Shown here: positions 50,895-59,876 of the stretch, in pieces
Numbering within the stretch: position 1 is the stretch's first letter
Layout: the number at the start of each line of letters is the position of its first letter
Assembly: GCF_030142075.1 (NCBI RefSeq)
Contig: NZ_CP126241.1
Span: forward strand, 2,356,001-2,420,000
DNA length: 64,000 nt
Source: Arthrobacter sp. zg-Y20
Lineage (GTDB): Bacteria; Actinomycetota; Actinomycetes; Actinomycetales; Micrococcaceae
Direction: 5' to 3'
The notes under the pieces: generated by a model
What the model was told of the DNA's origin: nothing
Databases searched by the model: none
What the model saw: the letters and a program-made list of their open reading frames with translations, nothing else
Made by a program: the position numbers and the translations under genes

Positions 50895-52694
50895 CTACTT
50901 GCGCCCGATGAACCAGTCCTGCAGCTTCTTCAACCGCTTGTTCAGCTGCTCCTCGTTGGCCTGGGCCACGGGCGGTCCGCCGCAGATCCGGCGCAGCTCG
51001 CTGTGCACCACCCCGTGGGGCATGCCGGAACGGGCGGACCAGGCGGAAACGTTCTTGGCCAGTTCTCCCCGCAGTTCGGTGAGCCGGCGGTGGTCCACCA
51101 CCTCCGGGGCTTCCGCCGGCGGCGCCTCGGCCGCCCCGGAACGGCGGCCCCTGCGCGAGAGCTGCTCATGCTGGCGCTGGCGCAGCAGCGTGCTCATCTG
51201 GTCTGCATCCAGCAATCCGGGAATCCCGAGGAAGTCCTGTTCCTCCTCGCTGCCCAGCGCCCCGCCGGTGCCGAACTCGCCGCCGTCGAAAAGCACCCGG
51301 TCAAACGACGCCTGGGACTCCAGAGCCTCGAATTTCTGCTTGGTCAGCTCACCGGACGCCTTCTCCTCCCGGTTCGCGGCCTCCATCAGGCTGTCCTCCA
51401 GCCCGAAGCCTTCCTCCTCCAGATGGTTGTCCGGCCGGTCCAGGGCGTGGTCGCGTTCCACTTCCATCTGGTTGGCCAGCGCCATCAGGTTCGGCACCGA
51501 GGGCAGGAACACCGAGGCGGTCTCCCCGCGCTTGCGGGCACGCACAAAGCGGCCCACGGCCTGCGCAAAGAACAGCGGGGTGGCCGTGGAGGTGGCATAC
51601 ACCCCGACGGCGAGGCGCGGCACGTCCACGCCTTCGGACACCATCCGCACCGCCACCATCCACCGCTGCGTACCGGCGGAGAACTCTTCGATCTTCTCCG
51701 AGGCCTTGGCATCGTCGGAAAGGATGACCGTGGGAGATTCCCCCATGATCTTCTTCAACCAGCCGGCGTAGGCCCGCGCGTCGTCGTGGTCCGTGGCAAT
51801 CACCAGGCCGCCGGCGTCGGGCACGGACCGGCGGACCTCGGTGAGGCGCCGGTCAGCCGCGGCGAGCACGGCCGGAATCCATTCTCCGGTGGGGTTCAGT
51901 GCCGTGCGCCAGGCCTGGGCCGTAATGTCCTTGGTGACGGCAGCCTCGCCCAGCGACGCCGCCATCTCGTCTCCGGCGCTGGTGCGCCAGCGCATCTGGC
52001 CGGAGTACGCCATGAACATCACCGGCCGGACCACATGGTCCTTGAGCGCCTGGCCGTAGCCGTAGGTGTAGTCCGCCTTGGACCGGCGGATCCCGTCCCG
52101 GTCTTCGACGTACTCCACGAACGGAATGGCGGCAGTGTCCGAACGGAACGGCGTACCGGTGAGGGACAGCCGCTTGGCCGCCGGTTCGAAGGCCTCGCGG
52201 ATGCCGTCGCCCCAGGACAGTGCGTCGCCGCCGTGGTGGACCTCATCCAGGATCACCAGGGTGCGGGCCGCTTCCGTCTTGGCGCGGTGCAGCATGGGCT
52301 TGGACGCCACCTGGGCGTAGGTGACGGCGACACCGATGAACCCGTGGCCGTGCCGGCCGTCGGCGTTCTTGAAGTTCGGGTCGATGGCCAGGCCTACCTT
52401 GGCGGCGGCGTCGGCCCACTGCCGCTTCAGGTGATCGGTGGGCGCGACGACGGTAATCCGGTTAACGATGCCGCGTTCGACAAGTTCGTTGGCCACCCGC
52501 AGCGCGAAGGTGGTTTTACCGGCGCCGGGGGTGGCCACGGCCAGGAAATCGCTGGCATTGGAAGCAAAGTACTTCTCCAGCGCTTCGGCCTGCCACTGGC
52601 GCAGCTTCGGGGCGGTACCCCAGGCGGCACGTTCAGGATAGGCGGGCGGCAGGGAGGCGCCGGCGCCGGCGCCGAAAAGCGTTTCGGAACTCAC
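50895..52694 (-). CDS. DEVH-box superfamily II helicase
   Basis: A 599-residue SF2 helicase or translocase. The helicase core has a Q-like region (LRQWQAEALEKYF), Walker A ATPGAGKT near residue 54, DEVH (VILDEVHHGG), motif III-like LTGTPFRSDT, and the C-terminal RecA domain with VSEGVDVPRLAVGVYAT and QAVGRFVRARK. The C-terminal 170 residues are charged and specific to actinobacterial homologues. This is the conserved actinobacterial DEAD/DEAH ATPase usually linked to DUF3039, which here lies just upstream. It starts at GTG 52694. A DNA-repair or RNA role is unproven. Confidence 0.88.
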   Translation of the reverse strand: MSSETLFGAGAGASLPPAYPERAAWGTAPKLRQWQAEALEKYFASNASDFLAVATPGAGKTTFALRVANELVERGIVNRITVVAPTDHLKRQWADAAAKVGLAIDPNFKNADGRHGHGFIGVAVTYAQVASKPMLHRAKTEAARTLVILDEVHHGGDALSWGDGIREAFEPAAKRLSLTGTPFRSDTAAIPFVEYVEDRDGIRRSKADYTYGYGQALKDHVVRPVMFMAYSGQMRWRTSAGDEMAASLGEAAVTKDITAQAWRTALNPTGEWIPAVLAAADRRLTEVRRSVPDAGGLVIATDHDDARAYAGWLKKIMGESPTVILSDDAKASEKIEEFSAGTQRWMVAVRMVSEGVDVPRLAVGVYATSTATPLFFAQAVGRFVRARKRGETASVFLPSVPNLMALANQMEVERDHALDRPDNHLEEEGFGLEDSLMEAANREEKASGELTKQKFEALESQASFDRVLFDGGEFGTGGALGSEEEQDFLGIPGLLDADQMSTLLRQRQHEQLSRRGRRSGAAEAPPAEAPEVVDHRRLTELRGELAKNVSAWSARSGMPHGVVHSELRRICGGPPVAQANEEQLNKRLKKLQDWFIGRK

Positions 52695-52878
52695 GCTGGG
52701 AACGCAACCTTTCCAGTTTCTCGATTGGTTGTTGCCGTACGGGCGCCGGACGGGGACAGCTCAAAGCACCTGCCGGCAGGGGCAGGCGTCAACACATAGG
52801 TCATGCAGGCATCAGGACTAACTGCCTTCAGCAGAAGAAGGCTGGGAAACGGGCGGTCAAGACGGCCGGACGGACGTA

Positions 52879-53187
52879 TTACTTTTTGCCCTTGGGGTTG
52901 TCGCCCTCGGGGCGCAGGCCCTCATAGATTTCCTTGCAGGTGGGGCACACCGGGAACTTCTGCGGATCCCGGCCCGGGGTCCAGACCTTGCCGCACAGGG
53001 CAATAACCGGCTCGCCGGACAGCGCGGACTCCATGATTTTTTCCTTGCGCACGTAGTGGGCAAAGCGTTCGCTGTCACCGGGCTCCAGCTCTTCACGCAG
53101 TTCTTCGCGCTCGATGGTGGCCGTGGAGGTCCCGTTGTCATCCAGGCGGCGGGGATCGTTCTCGAAAGGATCTGGGGGCAGGCTCAT
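52879..53187 (-). CDS. DUF3039 family zinc-ribbon-like protein
   Basis: A 102-residue protein with acidic N-terminus and a C-terminal cysteine cluster (ALCGKVW, then VCPTCKEIYEGL) that probably binds zinc. It is conserved in Actinobacteria next to the DEVH helicase. I start at ATG 53187 (MSLPPDPF): TAAGAT at 53195-53200 ends seven bases upstream on the minus strand, the leaderless pattern; two upstream in-frame starts are less likely. Function unknown. Confidence 0.82.
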   Translation of the reverse strand: MSLPPDPFENDPRRLDDNGTSTATIEREELREELEPGDSERFAHYVRKEKIMESALSGEPVIALCGKVWTPGRDPQKFPVCPTCKEIYEGLRPEGDNPKGKK

Positions 53188-53211
53188 GGACACCATCTTA
53201 GTACCCGGCAC

Positions 53212-54789
53212 CTACTTGTTGACGGAGACCTGCTGCAGCAGTTCCGGACCCCGCGCGTCCAGCCAGCGGCCACCTACACGGATCCCGGCAACCAGCAGCC
53301 CGCCGCCCAGCACCAGCCCTGCGGCCAGTGTCACAACACCCCAGAGCGTACTGCCGGTAACCACCGCGGCACCCGCTGGTGCCAGCACCGGCAGCAGCAG
53401 GGCGAACAGGACCATGCTGAAGACGCCCTGGACCAGCAGGGACCGACCGGTGGACCCCGGCGGTGTCTTGAAGGCGTTTTCACCCGGCAGCGGCACGTTG
53501 TAGGTGTACCGCGCAGAAACGACGCTGGACACGCCCAAGCCCGCCAGCAGCGCGCCCAGCCCCACGCCCAGGGACGGCAGCACCAGCTCCGGCCGGCCGG
53601 TCAGGAACCCGGGCAGCACCGCCGCCAGGAGAACCGCCGGCACGGCAAACACGGCGCAGGCGAGGGCGCGGCCTGCCCGGTCCGCCCGGCCGCTCACGCC
53701 GGTGGACAGGTGCAGGGCAAAGGCGGTGTTGTCGTACGCGACGTCGGCGTGGAGCGAAAAGCCCAGTAGGAACCCGATCAGCGGAGCAAGCAGCAAGGTC
53801 ACCAGCCAGGTGCCGTTGCCCTCGTAGCTGTTGGATCCGAAGACCAGGACCACGGCCAGCAGCGGCACAACCAGCAGCGAAGCGCTGTACCGCGGGTCGC
53901 GCAGCCAGTAGATCATGGCCCGGGCGGCAACAGCGCCGGACGGCGTGCCCGGGAACCGGGCGAACAATCCCAGCCCGCCGGCTTTGCCCCGGGCCGCTGC
54001 GGCCTGCGGCGGGTTGACCAGGGCGCGCTGCAGCAGCAGCTTCCAGGCCACTACCAGCGCCGCCAGGAAGGCTATAGCGATGAGGGCCTTGGCGGCCGCG
54101 GCGCCGTAGTTGCCCAGGGCCACGTCGCCGGGCACGGACCACACGGCTCCGAGCGGTGTCCAGGACAGGCCGGACGCCAGGCGGACAAGGAAGTCCCCGC
54201 TGGAGGCAATGCCCTCCCCCACAGCGGAAATGATGGGACCCAGCAGGACCAGCGGGATGATCAGGAGCATCGTGCTCGCTTCGCGGAACCGGCGCGAACC
54301 GGTCAGGGACACCGCTGCAGAAACCGTGACGCGCGCTGCAACCAGGCAGGTGAACAACGCGGCCGCGGCCATCACCAGTGCTGCGGCCAGGGCGGCCGGT
54401 GAACGGTACCAGCTCAATGCCTGTGCCAGTACGGCCAACGCCGTGGCGGCGCCGGGGATGCCGATGAGCCCGCCCACGGCCAGCCCCGCCAGCAGCTGCC
54501 GCATGGGAACGGCGTACGTGGTAAAGCGGGCCGGATCCAGGGTCAGATCCAGCCCGGAAAAAACGACCGGAATGAGCGCCCAGCCAAGGATGGCGGCGGA
54601 ACCGGCAAGCACGACGGCGGTGCGCGCCAGTGCCGGGTCCGCGCCGACCACGAACAGTGCGGCCAGCAGGAAGGCCAGCAGCCCCAGGGCGTAAAGGGCG
54701 CCGAGGATGATCCCTACCAGCTGCCACGGGCTGCGGTGCAGCGAGTTGCGCAGCAGCAGCAGCTTCAGTCTCAGAAGGTGCGCAACCAT
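53212..54789 (-). CDS. ABC exporter membrane subunit
   Basis: A 525-residue polytopic membrane protein with at least ten hydrophobic segments and no ATPase motif. It follows the ABC ATPase gene with a 19-base overlap, which makes it the membrane partner. It begins MVAHLLRLKLLLLRNSLHRS, a pattern seen in ABC-2-type exporters of about 500 residues in Actinobacteria. The substrate is unknown; lipids, antibiotics or peptides are typical for this class. Confidence 0.85.
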   Translation of the reverse strand: MVAHLLRLKLLLLRNSLHRSPWQLVGIILGALYALGLLAFLLAALFVVGADPALARTAVVLAGSAAILGWALIPVVFSGLDLTLDPARFTTYAVPMRQLLAGLAVGGLIGIPGAATALAVLAQALSWYRSPAALAAALVMAAAALFTCLVAARVTVSAAVSLTGSRRFREASTMLLIIPLVLLGPIISAVGEGIASSGDFLVRLASGLSWTPLGAVWSVPGDVALGNYGAAAAKALIAIAFLAALVVAWKLLLQRALVNPPQAAAARGKAGGLGLFARFPGTPSGAVAARAMIYWLRDPRYSASLLVVPLLAVVLVFGSNSYEGNGTWLVTLLLAPLIGFLLGFSLHADVAYDNTAFALHLSTGVSGRADRAGRALACAVFAVPAVLLAAVLPGFLTGRPELVLPSLGVGLGALLAGLGVSSVVSARYTYNVPLPGENAFKTPPGSTGRSLLVQGVFSMVLFALLLPVLAPAGAAVVTGSTLWGVVTLAAGLVLGGGLLVAGIRVGGRWLDARGPELLQQVSVNK

Positions 54790-55544
54790 TCCAGCCCCTC
54801 CGAGTGTGTACGGCCTCCCACGAGGGAAACAAAACGTTCTTCCAGGCTGGTGCCTCCGCGTACTTCATCCACGGTGCCCGCCGCCAGCAGGTTTCCGTTG
54901 GCCACCACCGCAACGTGGTCGCACATCCGCTGGACCAGGTCCATCACATGGCTGGACACAATTACGGTTCCGCCGGAGGAGACGTAACCGGAGAGGATGT
55001 CGCGGATGTTGGCGGCGGAGACCGGATCCACCGCCTCGAAAGGTTCGTCCAGGACCAGCAGCCGCGGTGCGTGGATAAGCGCGGAAGCAAGCGCCACCTT
55101 TTTGGTCATGCCCGCGGAGTAGTCCACCACCAGCTTGCCTGCATCCGCGGTGAGGTCCATCGCGGCCAGCAGGTCCTTGGTGCGCGAAGCCACCGTGTCC
55201 CGGTCCATGCCGCGCAGCAGGCCGGCGTAGGCCACCAGCTGCTCGCCGGTCAGCCGGTCGAAGAGCCGCACGCCGTCCGGCAGGATGCCCATCAGCCGCT
55301 TGGCTTCCAGGGGGTGGGCCCATACATCGGTGCCGTGCACCGCCGCAGTGCCCTGGTCCGGGCGGAGGAGCCCGGTGGCCAGGGACAGCATGGTGGTTTT
55401 GCCGGCGCCGTTGGGGCCCACCAGCCCGTAGAACGAACCGGCGGGCACGTCCAGGCTGATGCCGTTCACGGCCACCTTGCCGCCGAATCTTTTCGCGAGG
55501 CCACGCACCGCCAGGGCGGGGGCCGGTCCTGGTGTTTGGGTCAT
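54771..55544 (-). CDS. ABC exporter ATP-binding protein
   Basis: A 257-residue ATPase. Walker A GPNGAGKTT is near residue 42, a variant signature YSAGMTKK stands in place of LSGGQ-type, Walker B is LLVLDEPFEAVD, and the switch His is in VIVSSHVMD. This pattern fits the ABC-2 exporter ATPases. TAATCT at 55551-55556 ends six bases before the ATG (leaderless), within one copy of a 14-base direct repeat that recurs 43 bases away. It is co-translated with the membrane subunit. Confidence 0.92.
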   Translation of the reverse strand: MTQTPGPAPALAVRGLAKRFGGKVAVNGISLDVPAGSFYGLVGPNGAGKTTMLSLATGLLRPDQGTAAVHGTDVWAHPLEAKRLMGILPDGVRLFDRLTGEQLVAYAGLLRGMDRDTVASRTKDLLAAMDLTADAGKLVVDYSAGMTKKVALASALIHAPRLLVLDEPFEAVDPVSAANIRDILSGYVSSGGTVIVSSHVMDLVQRMCDHVAVVANGNLLAAGTVDEVRGGTSLEERFVSLVGGRTHSEGLEWLRTF

Positions 55545-55547
55545 GGG

Positions 55548-55604
55548 ACCAGATTAACGCCGGGACGGGCCGGAGTGCTCCGCACAAAGGACCAGATTCA
55601 CGCC
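55548..55604. repeat. Direct repeat ACCAGATTNACGCC before the ABC exporter
   Basis: Copies at 55548-55561 and 55591-55604 differ at one base and are 43 bases apart. The first contains the predicted -10 box of the ATPase gene. They may be duplicated promoter elements or regulator sites. Confidence 0.5.
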
Positions 55605-55607
55605 CGT

Positions 55608-55636
55608 GTCCCCGGGGGAGGCTCCCTCCCGGGGAC
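55608..55636 (-). terminator. Hairpin after the Old Yellow Enzyme gene
   Basis: GTCCCCGGG pairs with CCCGGGGAC around an 11-base loop that itself has partial pairing. It lies 45 bases past the stop and upstream of the exporter promoter. No U tract. Confidence 0.5.
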
Positions 55637-55680
55637 TACCTGCGCCGGCTGATCTGGATGCACCGGGCGGGCGGCGTGCC

Positions 55681-56802
55681 CTAGAAGCCGCCGGGCCGGG
55701 CGGCCCGCTCATACTGGGGCACCCAGGGCAGCTTCGCGTCCAGCTCGGCCGCGGCTCGCATCCACCAATGCGGGTCGCGCAGGGCGGCCCGGGCAATCAG
55801 GACGGCATCCGCCGAGCCGGCCTGCAGCACCTGCTCGGCCTGCGCGCCGGTGTCAATAAGCCCGACGGCGGCCGTGGGAACGGACGCTCCGCGGCGGACG
55901 GCCTCCGCGTATTCCACCTGGTAGTTCGGTCCTACGGGAATAGCGGCACCCGGAACCGCTCCGCCGGTGGAAACGTCGATGAGGTCCACTCCGTGTTCCC
56001 GCGCCTGCCGGGACAGGACCACCGAAGATTCAGCATCCACTCCCCCGGGCATCCAGTCCGTGGCAGAGATTCGCAGCAGCAGGGGCATGGACTCGGGGAT
56101 GACCGCCCGCACCGCGTCAATGACCGCCAGGGTCAGCCGGTTGCGTCCGTCTTCACTGCCGCCCCATGCATCGGTGCGTGTGTTGACCAGCGGGCTGAGG
56201 AACTGGTGCAGGAGGTAGCCGTGTGCACCGTGGATTTCGATGGTGTCGAAGCCGGCGTCCACCGCGCGGACCGCTGCGTCGGCGAAATCGGAGATGACCC
56301 GGCGGATGCCGGCCTCGTCCAGCTCGGCGGGAGGGGCGTAGGTACCGAACGGGTCCGCTGTGGGACCCACCGTCTGCCAACCGCCGTCCCCGAGAGGAAC
56401 GCTGCCGTGCCCGGCCGCAAAGGGAGCATAGGTGGAGGCCTTCCGGCCAGCGTGTGCCAATTGGATGCCGATGCGTGCGTCCACGGCACCGTGCCGGTGC
56501 ACGAAGTCGGTGATGCGGCGCCAGCCTGCAGCCTGCTCGTCATTCCATATGCCGGCATCCTGCGGACTGATCCGGCCCTCCGGACTGACGGCAGCAGCTT
56601 CGGTGATAATCAGGGCTGCACCGCCGGCGGCAAAGGAACCCAGGTGCATCAGGTGCCAGTCATTGGGCACACCCGGCGCGTTGGCGGGGTCCGCGGGATT
56701 CACGGCGTCAGCTGAGTACTGGCACATGGCGGCGACCCAGCCGCGGTGGGCCAGCTCCAAACCGCGCAGGGTGATCGGGTCAAAAAGCGATGGTGTATCC
56801 AC
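55681..56802 (-). CDS. NADH:flavin oxidoreductase, Old Yellow Enzyme (YqjM-like)
   Basis: A 373-residue FMN-dependent ene-reductase. It has Cys27 and Tyr29 in MCQYSA, the YqjM-type redox-tuning Cys, plus GIQLAHAGRK and the substrate-binding His pair in EIHGAHGYLLHQFLSP. The usual Pro before MCQYS is Ala here (VAAMCQYS), a small oddity. GTG 56802 is preceded by AGGAGG; an ATG 25 codons upstream gives an unlikely basic leader that overlaps the preceding gene. It probably reduces alpha,beta-unsaturated carbonyls; the natural substrate is unknown. Confidence 0.92.
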   Translation of the reverse strand: MDTPSLFDPITLRGLELAHRGWVAAMCQYSADAVNPADPANAPGVPNDWHLMHLGSFAAGGAALIITEAAAVSPEGRISPQDAGIWNDEQAAGWRRITDFVHRHGAVDARIGIQLAHAGRKASTYAPFAAGHGSVPLGDGGWQTVGPTADPFGTYAPPAELDEAGIRRVISDFADAAVRAVDAGFDTIEIHGAHGYLLHQFLSPLVNTRTDAWGGSEDGRNRLTLAVIDAVRAVIPESMPLLLRISATDWMPGGVDAESSVVLSRQAREHGVDLIDVSTGGAVPGAAIPVGPNYQVEYAEAVRRGASVPTAAVGLIDTGAQAEQVLQAGSADAVLIARAALRDPHWWMRAAAELDAKLPWVPQYERAARPGGF

Positions 56803-56818
56803 GGAAAAAGCGCCCCTC

Positions 56819-57793
56819 CTAGAACAGTGCCCGGGCGAGGGCGGAACGGGCCTTAGTGACCCGCGGATCGGATACACCCACTACTTCGAAGAGATCCAGC
56901 AGCCGCAGCCGGGCTGTCTCCCGGTCCTCGCCGCGCACCCGCCCGATTAGGCCGGTGATGCGCCGGAAGGCGTCCTCAACGTGCCCGCCGGCAATGTCCA
57001 GGTCCGCCACGGCCAGCTGGGCCTGCACATTGTCGGGCTCCTCTGCACCTGCACGGCGGATCCCGTCGGCGTCCACCCCGCGCAGGCGGGCCATCAGCTC
57101 CACTTGTGCCAGGCCGGCCTTGGCTTCTGCGTCGGCAGGCTGCTCTGCCAGCGCCTTGCGGTAGGCGGCCGCGGCGGCGTCATAGTCCTCGGCATTGATG
57201 GCGTCGAAGGCTTCCTGGTGCAGCGGAGGCAGCGGGGCCTCTTCGGCCGGCGTTTCAGGGGCAGCCCCGTCCAGGGCGCCGTTGACGCCGTTGGTAGCGG
57301 CAACCTGCATCAGTTCGGCAACGACGGCGCGGATCTGTTCTTCGGGCAGGGCCCGGTCGAACAGGGGCACCGGCTGGCCCTTGAGCACGGCTGCGACGGT
57401 GGGAACCGCAATAGCCTGGAAGGCCTGGGCAATCTGCGGATAGGCGTCAACGTCAACGCGGGCAAGCAGCATCCTGCCGTTCTGCTCGACGGCGACGGCG
57501 GCCAGGACCGCTGAAACATTCTGCGACTCGGCGCTGGCATGCGAATACAGGTCGATGACCACCGGCACATCAGCGGAAAGCTGCACCACCTGCGGGAAGG
57601 TCTGCTCCGAAACCTCCACAACAAAGGGTGAGGAAGCGGGCGCGGCTCCAGCTGCCGGGCCGGAGCCAGGGGCGGCGGCTGCCGCAGCGGGCGGGGCGGC
57701 GGAACGGGCCTTGAGGGCGGAGAGGTCGACTGCACCCCGCAGGTTCACAGGTGAGGGGGCCGCCGGCGACGGGCGGTGGTTCGGTGTGCTCAT
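56819..57793 (-). CDS. Thioredoxin-fold/TPR co-chaperone-like protein (YbbN/CnoX type)
   Basis: A 324-residue protein: a low-complexity Ala/Pro N-terminus (1-55), a thioredoxin-fold domain (about 56-165) and a TPR region (about 190-320). The position of the redox CxxC motif reads YSHASAES, so there are no active cysteines and no disulfide chemistry. This layout matches YbbN/CnoX, a holdase that protects proteins from oxidation in other bacteria. AAGGTG precedes the ATG. It ends 16 bases before the Old Yellow Enzyme start, so the two may form a unit. Confidence 0.85.
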   Translation of the reverse strand: MSTPNHRPSPAAPSPVNLRGAVDLSALKARSAAPPAAAAAAPGSGPAAGAAPASSPFVVEVSEQTFPQVVQLSADVPVVIDLYSHASAESQNVSAVLAAVAVEQNGRMLLARVDVDAYPQIAQAFQAIAVPTVAAVLKGQPVPLFDRALPEEQIRAVVAELMQVAATNGVNGALDGAAPETPAEEAPLPPLHQEAFDAINAEDYDAAAAAYRKALAEQPADAEAKAGLAQVELMARLRGVDADGIRRAGAEEPDNVQAQLAVADLDIAGGHVEDAFRRITGLIGRVRGEDRETARLRLLDLFEVVGVSDPRVTKARSALARALF

Positions 57794-57900
57794 TTCTTCA
57801 CCTTATTACGCCGCGCCCCGTCACCGGCAAGCCCGTGCCCGCATCCCTGCCGGCGGCGCGGGGCTTGCCCCGGATCCCTTGCGCTCCGCCGCCTCCGCAG

Positions 57901-59577
57901 CTACTTCAGGGTTGCGCCCAACAGCTGCTGGGCGGCACCCACCACCTGCGCCTGGCTGTTGCTCCCGGCGGCAGGAACGTAGACCATCACCGCTTCACCG
58001 TGGCGCACGTCAATGCCTGCATCGGTGTTGGCCTGGCCGGTGAGCGACTGGTACACGGTCCCTTCCAAGTTGATCGAGTCGCCGGCTTCCTTGGGGGTGC
58101 TGGAGAACGTGTTGGCGAGGTAGCCGAAAACGATGGCCCCGCCGTCGGCCGTGCGCAGCGCGTGCGTAGCCGAGGGCTCGGCAGTGTGCGTAAACGTGTT
58201 CGTGGCGAACTCGTTCTTGGGGTCGGTCTTGACCTGTTCCTGGAACTTCACTACGTCCTCGGTGAACCGGTTTCCGGCGAATGTTGCCTTGTTGTCGCCC
58301 TGGGGGTTGGTCAGCGAATCGGCGAGGGCGGCCACGGCCTGCTGCGGGCTCATCAGGAGACCGTTGGCGGAATCGGCCGGAATCTGGTCAGCGCCGGTTC
58401 CGGCGGCAGGGGGCTGAGGGAACGTGCTCGCCGGAAGCATCTGGACGGCTGATACAAGCTTGTAGTTCTCGCGTGCCGAGGCCTGGACCAGCAGGAGCGC
58501 CTGCGGCACAGGGTTGGCCTCGCCCTGGGTGACGGCGACGATGGTCCGGGGCCAGCTGTCGGTGGCGGCAACTGACTGGGTCCGCAGAGTCTGCGCAGCC
58601 ACCGGAACCGGAGCTTCGTGATCGGCAGCCTTCGCAGCCACCGCATAGTTCGCCTCGCGCAGGGCATAGGCGGAGCCGCCGACGCGGGGTGCCAGTGCGT
58701 TCGCGTCCTTCGCCGCATCGCCGGCCTCAACGGTGCCGGCGACGTCGGCAAGGATGCGTTCCAGCTGCGAATCCAGCACAACCGGGCGGGTGCCTGCTGA
58801 ACCCTCTTCCGCCAACGCGGGGGCGGGGGTGGCCACAAGTACCAGCGCCGCGGCGGCAGCTGCCGCCATGGCCGGACGACGGCGTGCGGGGGCATGGGCG
58901 GTGAAAGCAGAGGTGGAGCTGGGTGACTTTTCGGCGGGAACAGAACGGTTGTCCGGGCCGGCGCTGCGGCGGCCGCCGCGGCGCGGGGTGTCACCGCTGC
59001 GCAGGAAGCCCAGGGCAAGGCCGAGGACCGCCAGCAGTGCACCGAGCACAATCAGCGGAACGGCAAGCGGCCGGCTGGCGTCACTTTCCCAGGTCAGCGT
59101 CACGTCGCCGGGAGCAGCAGCGGTGCCGTCGGTGGCCAGCAGGATCTCCCAATCGCCCGCAGCCGGCGCCTTCCAGTCATAGGACAGCTCGCCCTCCCCT
59201 GCTTCCTCTACTACCCAGAGGTCGGAACCGGCAGGATTCGGGGTCTTCGCCTCGCCCTGTTCGGAGGCTGCGGCCAGCTCGTCGCCGTCTGCGGCTTCCA
59301 GCCGGTTGGCGGCGGCTTCGCCTACCCACGCTTCGACGTCGTTGGCCCGGCCAACCGCCAAGGTGAAGGGGGCATCCTGGCGGACCGTGATTTCCACGCC
59401 GTCCGGATAGCCGGCCAGCAGTTCCGCGTCGAGGACGGTCACCGGTGCTTTGGCGTCGCTGACGGCAGCGGACGCCGATTCGGTCTCCGGGGGCGCCCAA
59501 ATGGTGCGCTGCCCAATGCCTACCAGCATCAGCAACACCCCAAGGACGATCAGCGGAACTGCAAATTTGTTTCGCAC
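57901..59577 (-). CDS. Membrane-anchored extracytoplasmic protein of unknown function
   Basis: A 558-residue protein I cannot assign. It has an N-terminal helix (residues 6-22, AVPLIVLGVLLMLVGIG), an extracytoplasmic beta-rich segment (about 25-165), a second helix (about 170-190) with a cytoplasmic basic loop (RRGGRRS), and a third helix (about 235-255, AMAAAAAAALVLVATPAPALA). That third helix looks like an internal signal sequence with an AxA end before a second extracytoplasmic domain of about 300 residues. The second domain is Ala/Thr-rich with a clear globular core (GGAIVFGYLANTF). The arrangement resembles two exported domains joined by a cytoplasmic loop. Confidence 0.7.
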   Translation of the reverse strand: MRNKFAVPLIVLGVLLMLVGIGQRTIWAPPETESASAAVSDAKAPVTVLDAELLAGYPDGVEITVRQDAPFTLAVGRANDVEAWVGEAAANRLEAADGDELAAASEQGEAKTPNPAGSDLWVVEEAGEGELSYDWKAPAAGDWEILLATDGTAAAPGDVTLTWESDASRPLAVPLIVLGALLAVLGLALGFLRSGDTPRRGGRRSAGPDNRSVPAEKSPSSTSAFTAHAPARRRPAMAAAAAAALVLVATPAPALAEEGSAGTRPVVLDSQLERILADVAGTVEAGDAAKDANALAPRVGGSAYALREANYAVAAKAADHEAPVPVAAQTLRTQSVAATDSWPRTIVAVTQGEANPVPQALLLVQASARENYKLVSAVQMLPASTFPQPPAAGTGADQIPADSANGLLMSPQQAVAALADSLTNPQGDNKATFAGNRFTEDVVKFQEQVKTDPKNEFATNTFTHTAEPSATHALRTADGGAIVFGYLANTFSSTPKEAGDSINLEGTVYQSLTGQANTDAGIDVRHGEAVMVYVPAAGSNSQAQVVGAAQQLLGATLK

Positions 59578-59876
59578 AACTTACCTATCTTCAGTCAACG
59601 ACATCTCTGGGCGGCCGCATCCCTGCCCCGGGCAGGCGGGAGCGGGGCCTCATATACGGTGGCCCCGGCGCGGCGGTTTATTAGTTGTCCTGGCACTTTA
59701 TAACCCAATGGTAACGAAATCCCGTTCCACCTCCCATTCGCGCCGCCGGCGCCCGCTGCTGTCCGGGTGCGGGGATGCCGCCGAGGATGCGGGAGGAACG
59801 GACCGCAAAGGGCCACGGCTGATAGGGTTTCGCAACGTACCAAGAGGCAAAAACAGCAGAGGGAGAGCGTACGCAA
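59578..59876. other. Non-coding spacer between divergent genes
   Basis: Nearly 300 bases between the start of the 558-residue protein and the AI-2E family gene. TTTATAAC near 59697-59704 is the only AT-rich promoter-like spot. I see no convincing small gene, RNA or repeat; short open frames here lack start signals. Confidence 0.5.

Noticed and set aside
53480-54913. A 477-codon minus-strand frame overlapping the ABC exporter membrane subunit
   Set aside because: It is out of frame with both exporter genes and rich in Arg/Pro/Gly without hydrophobic helices, which is typical of a GC-driven shadow.
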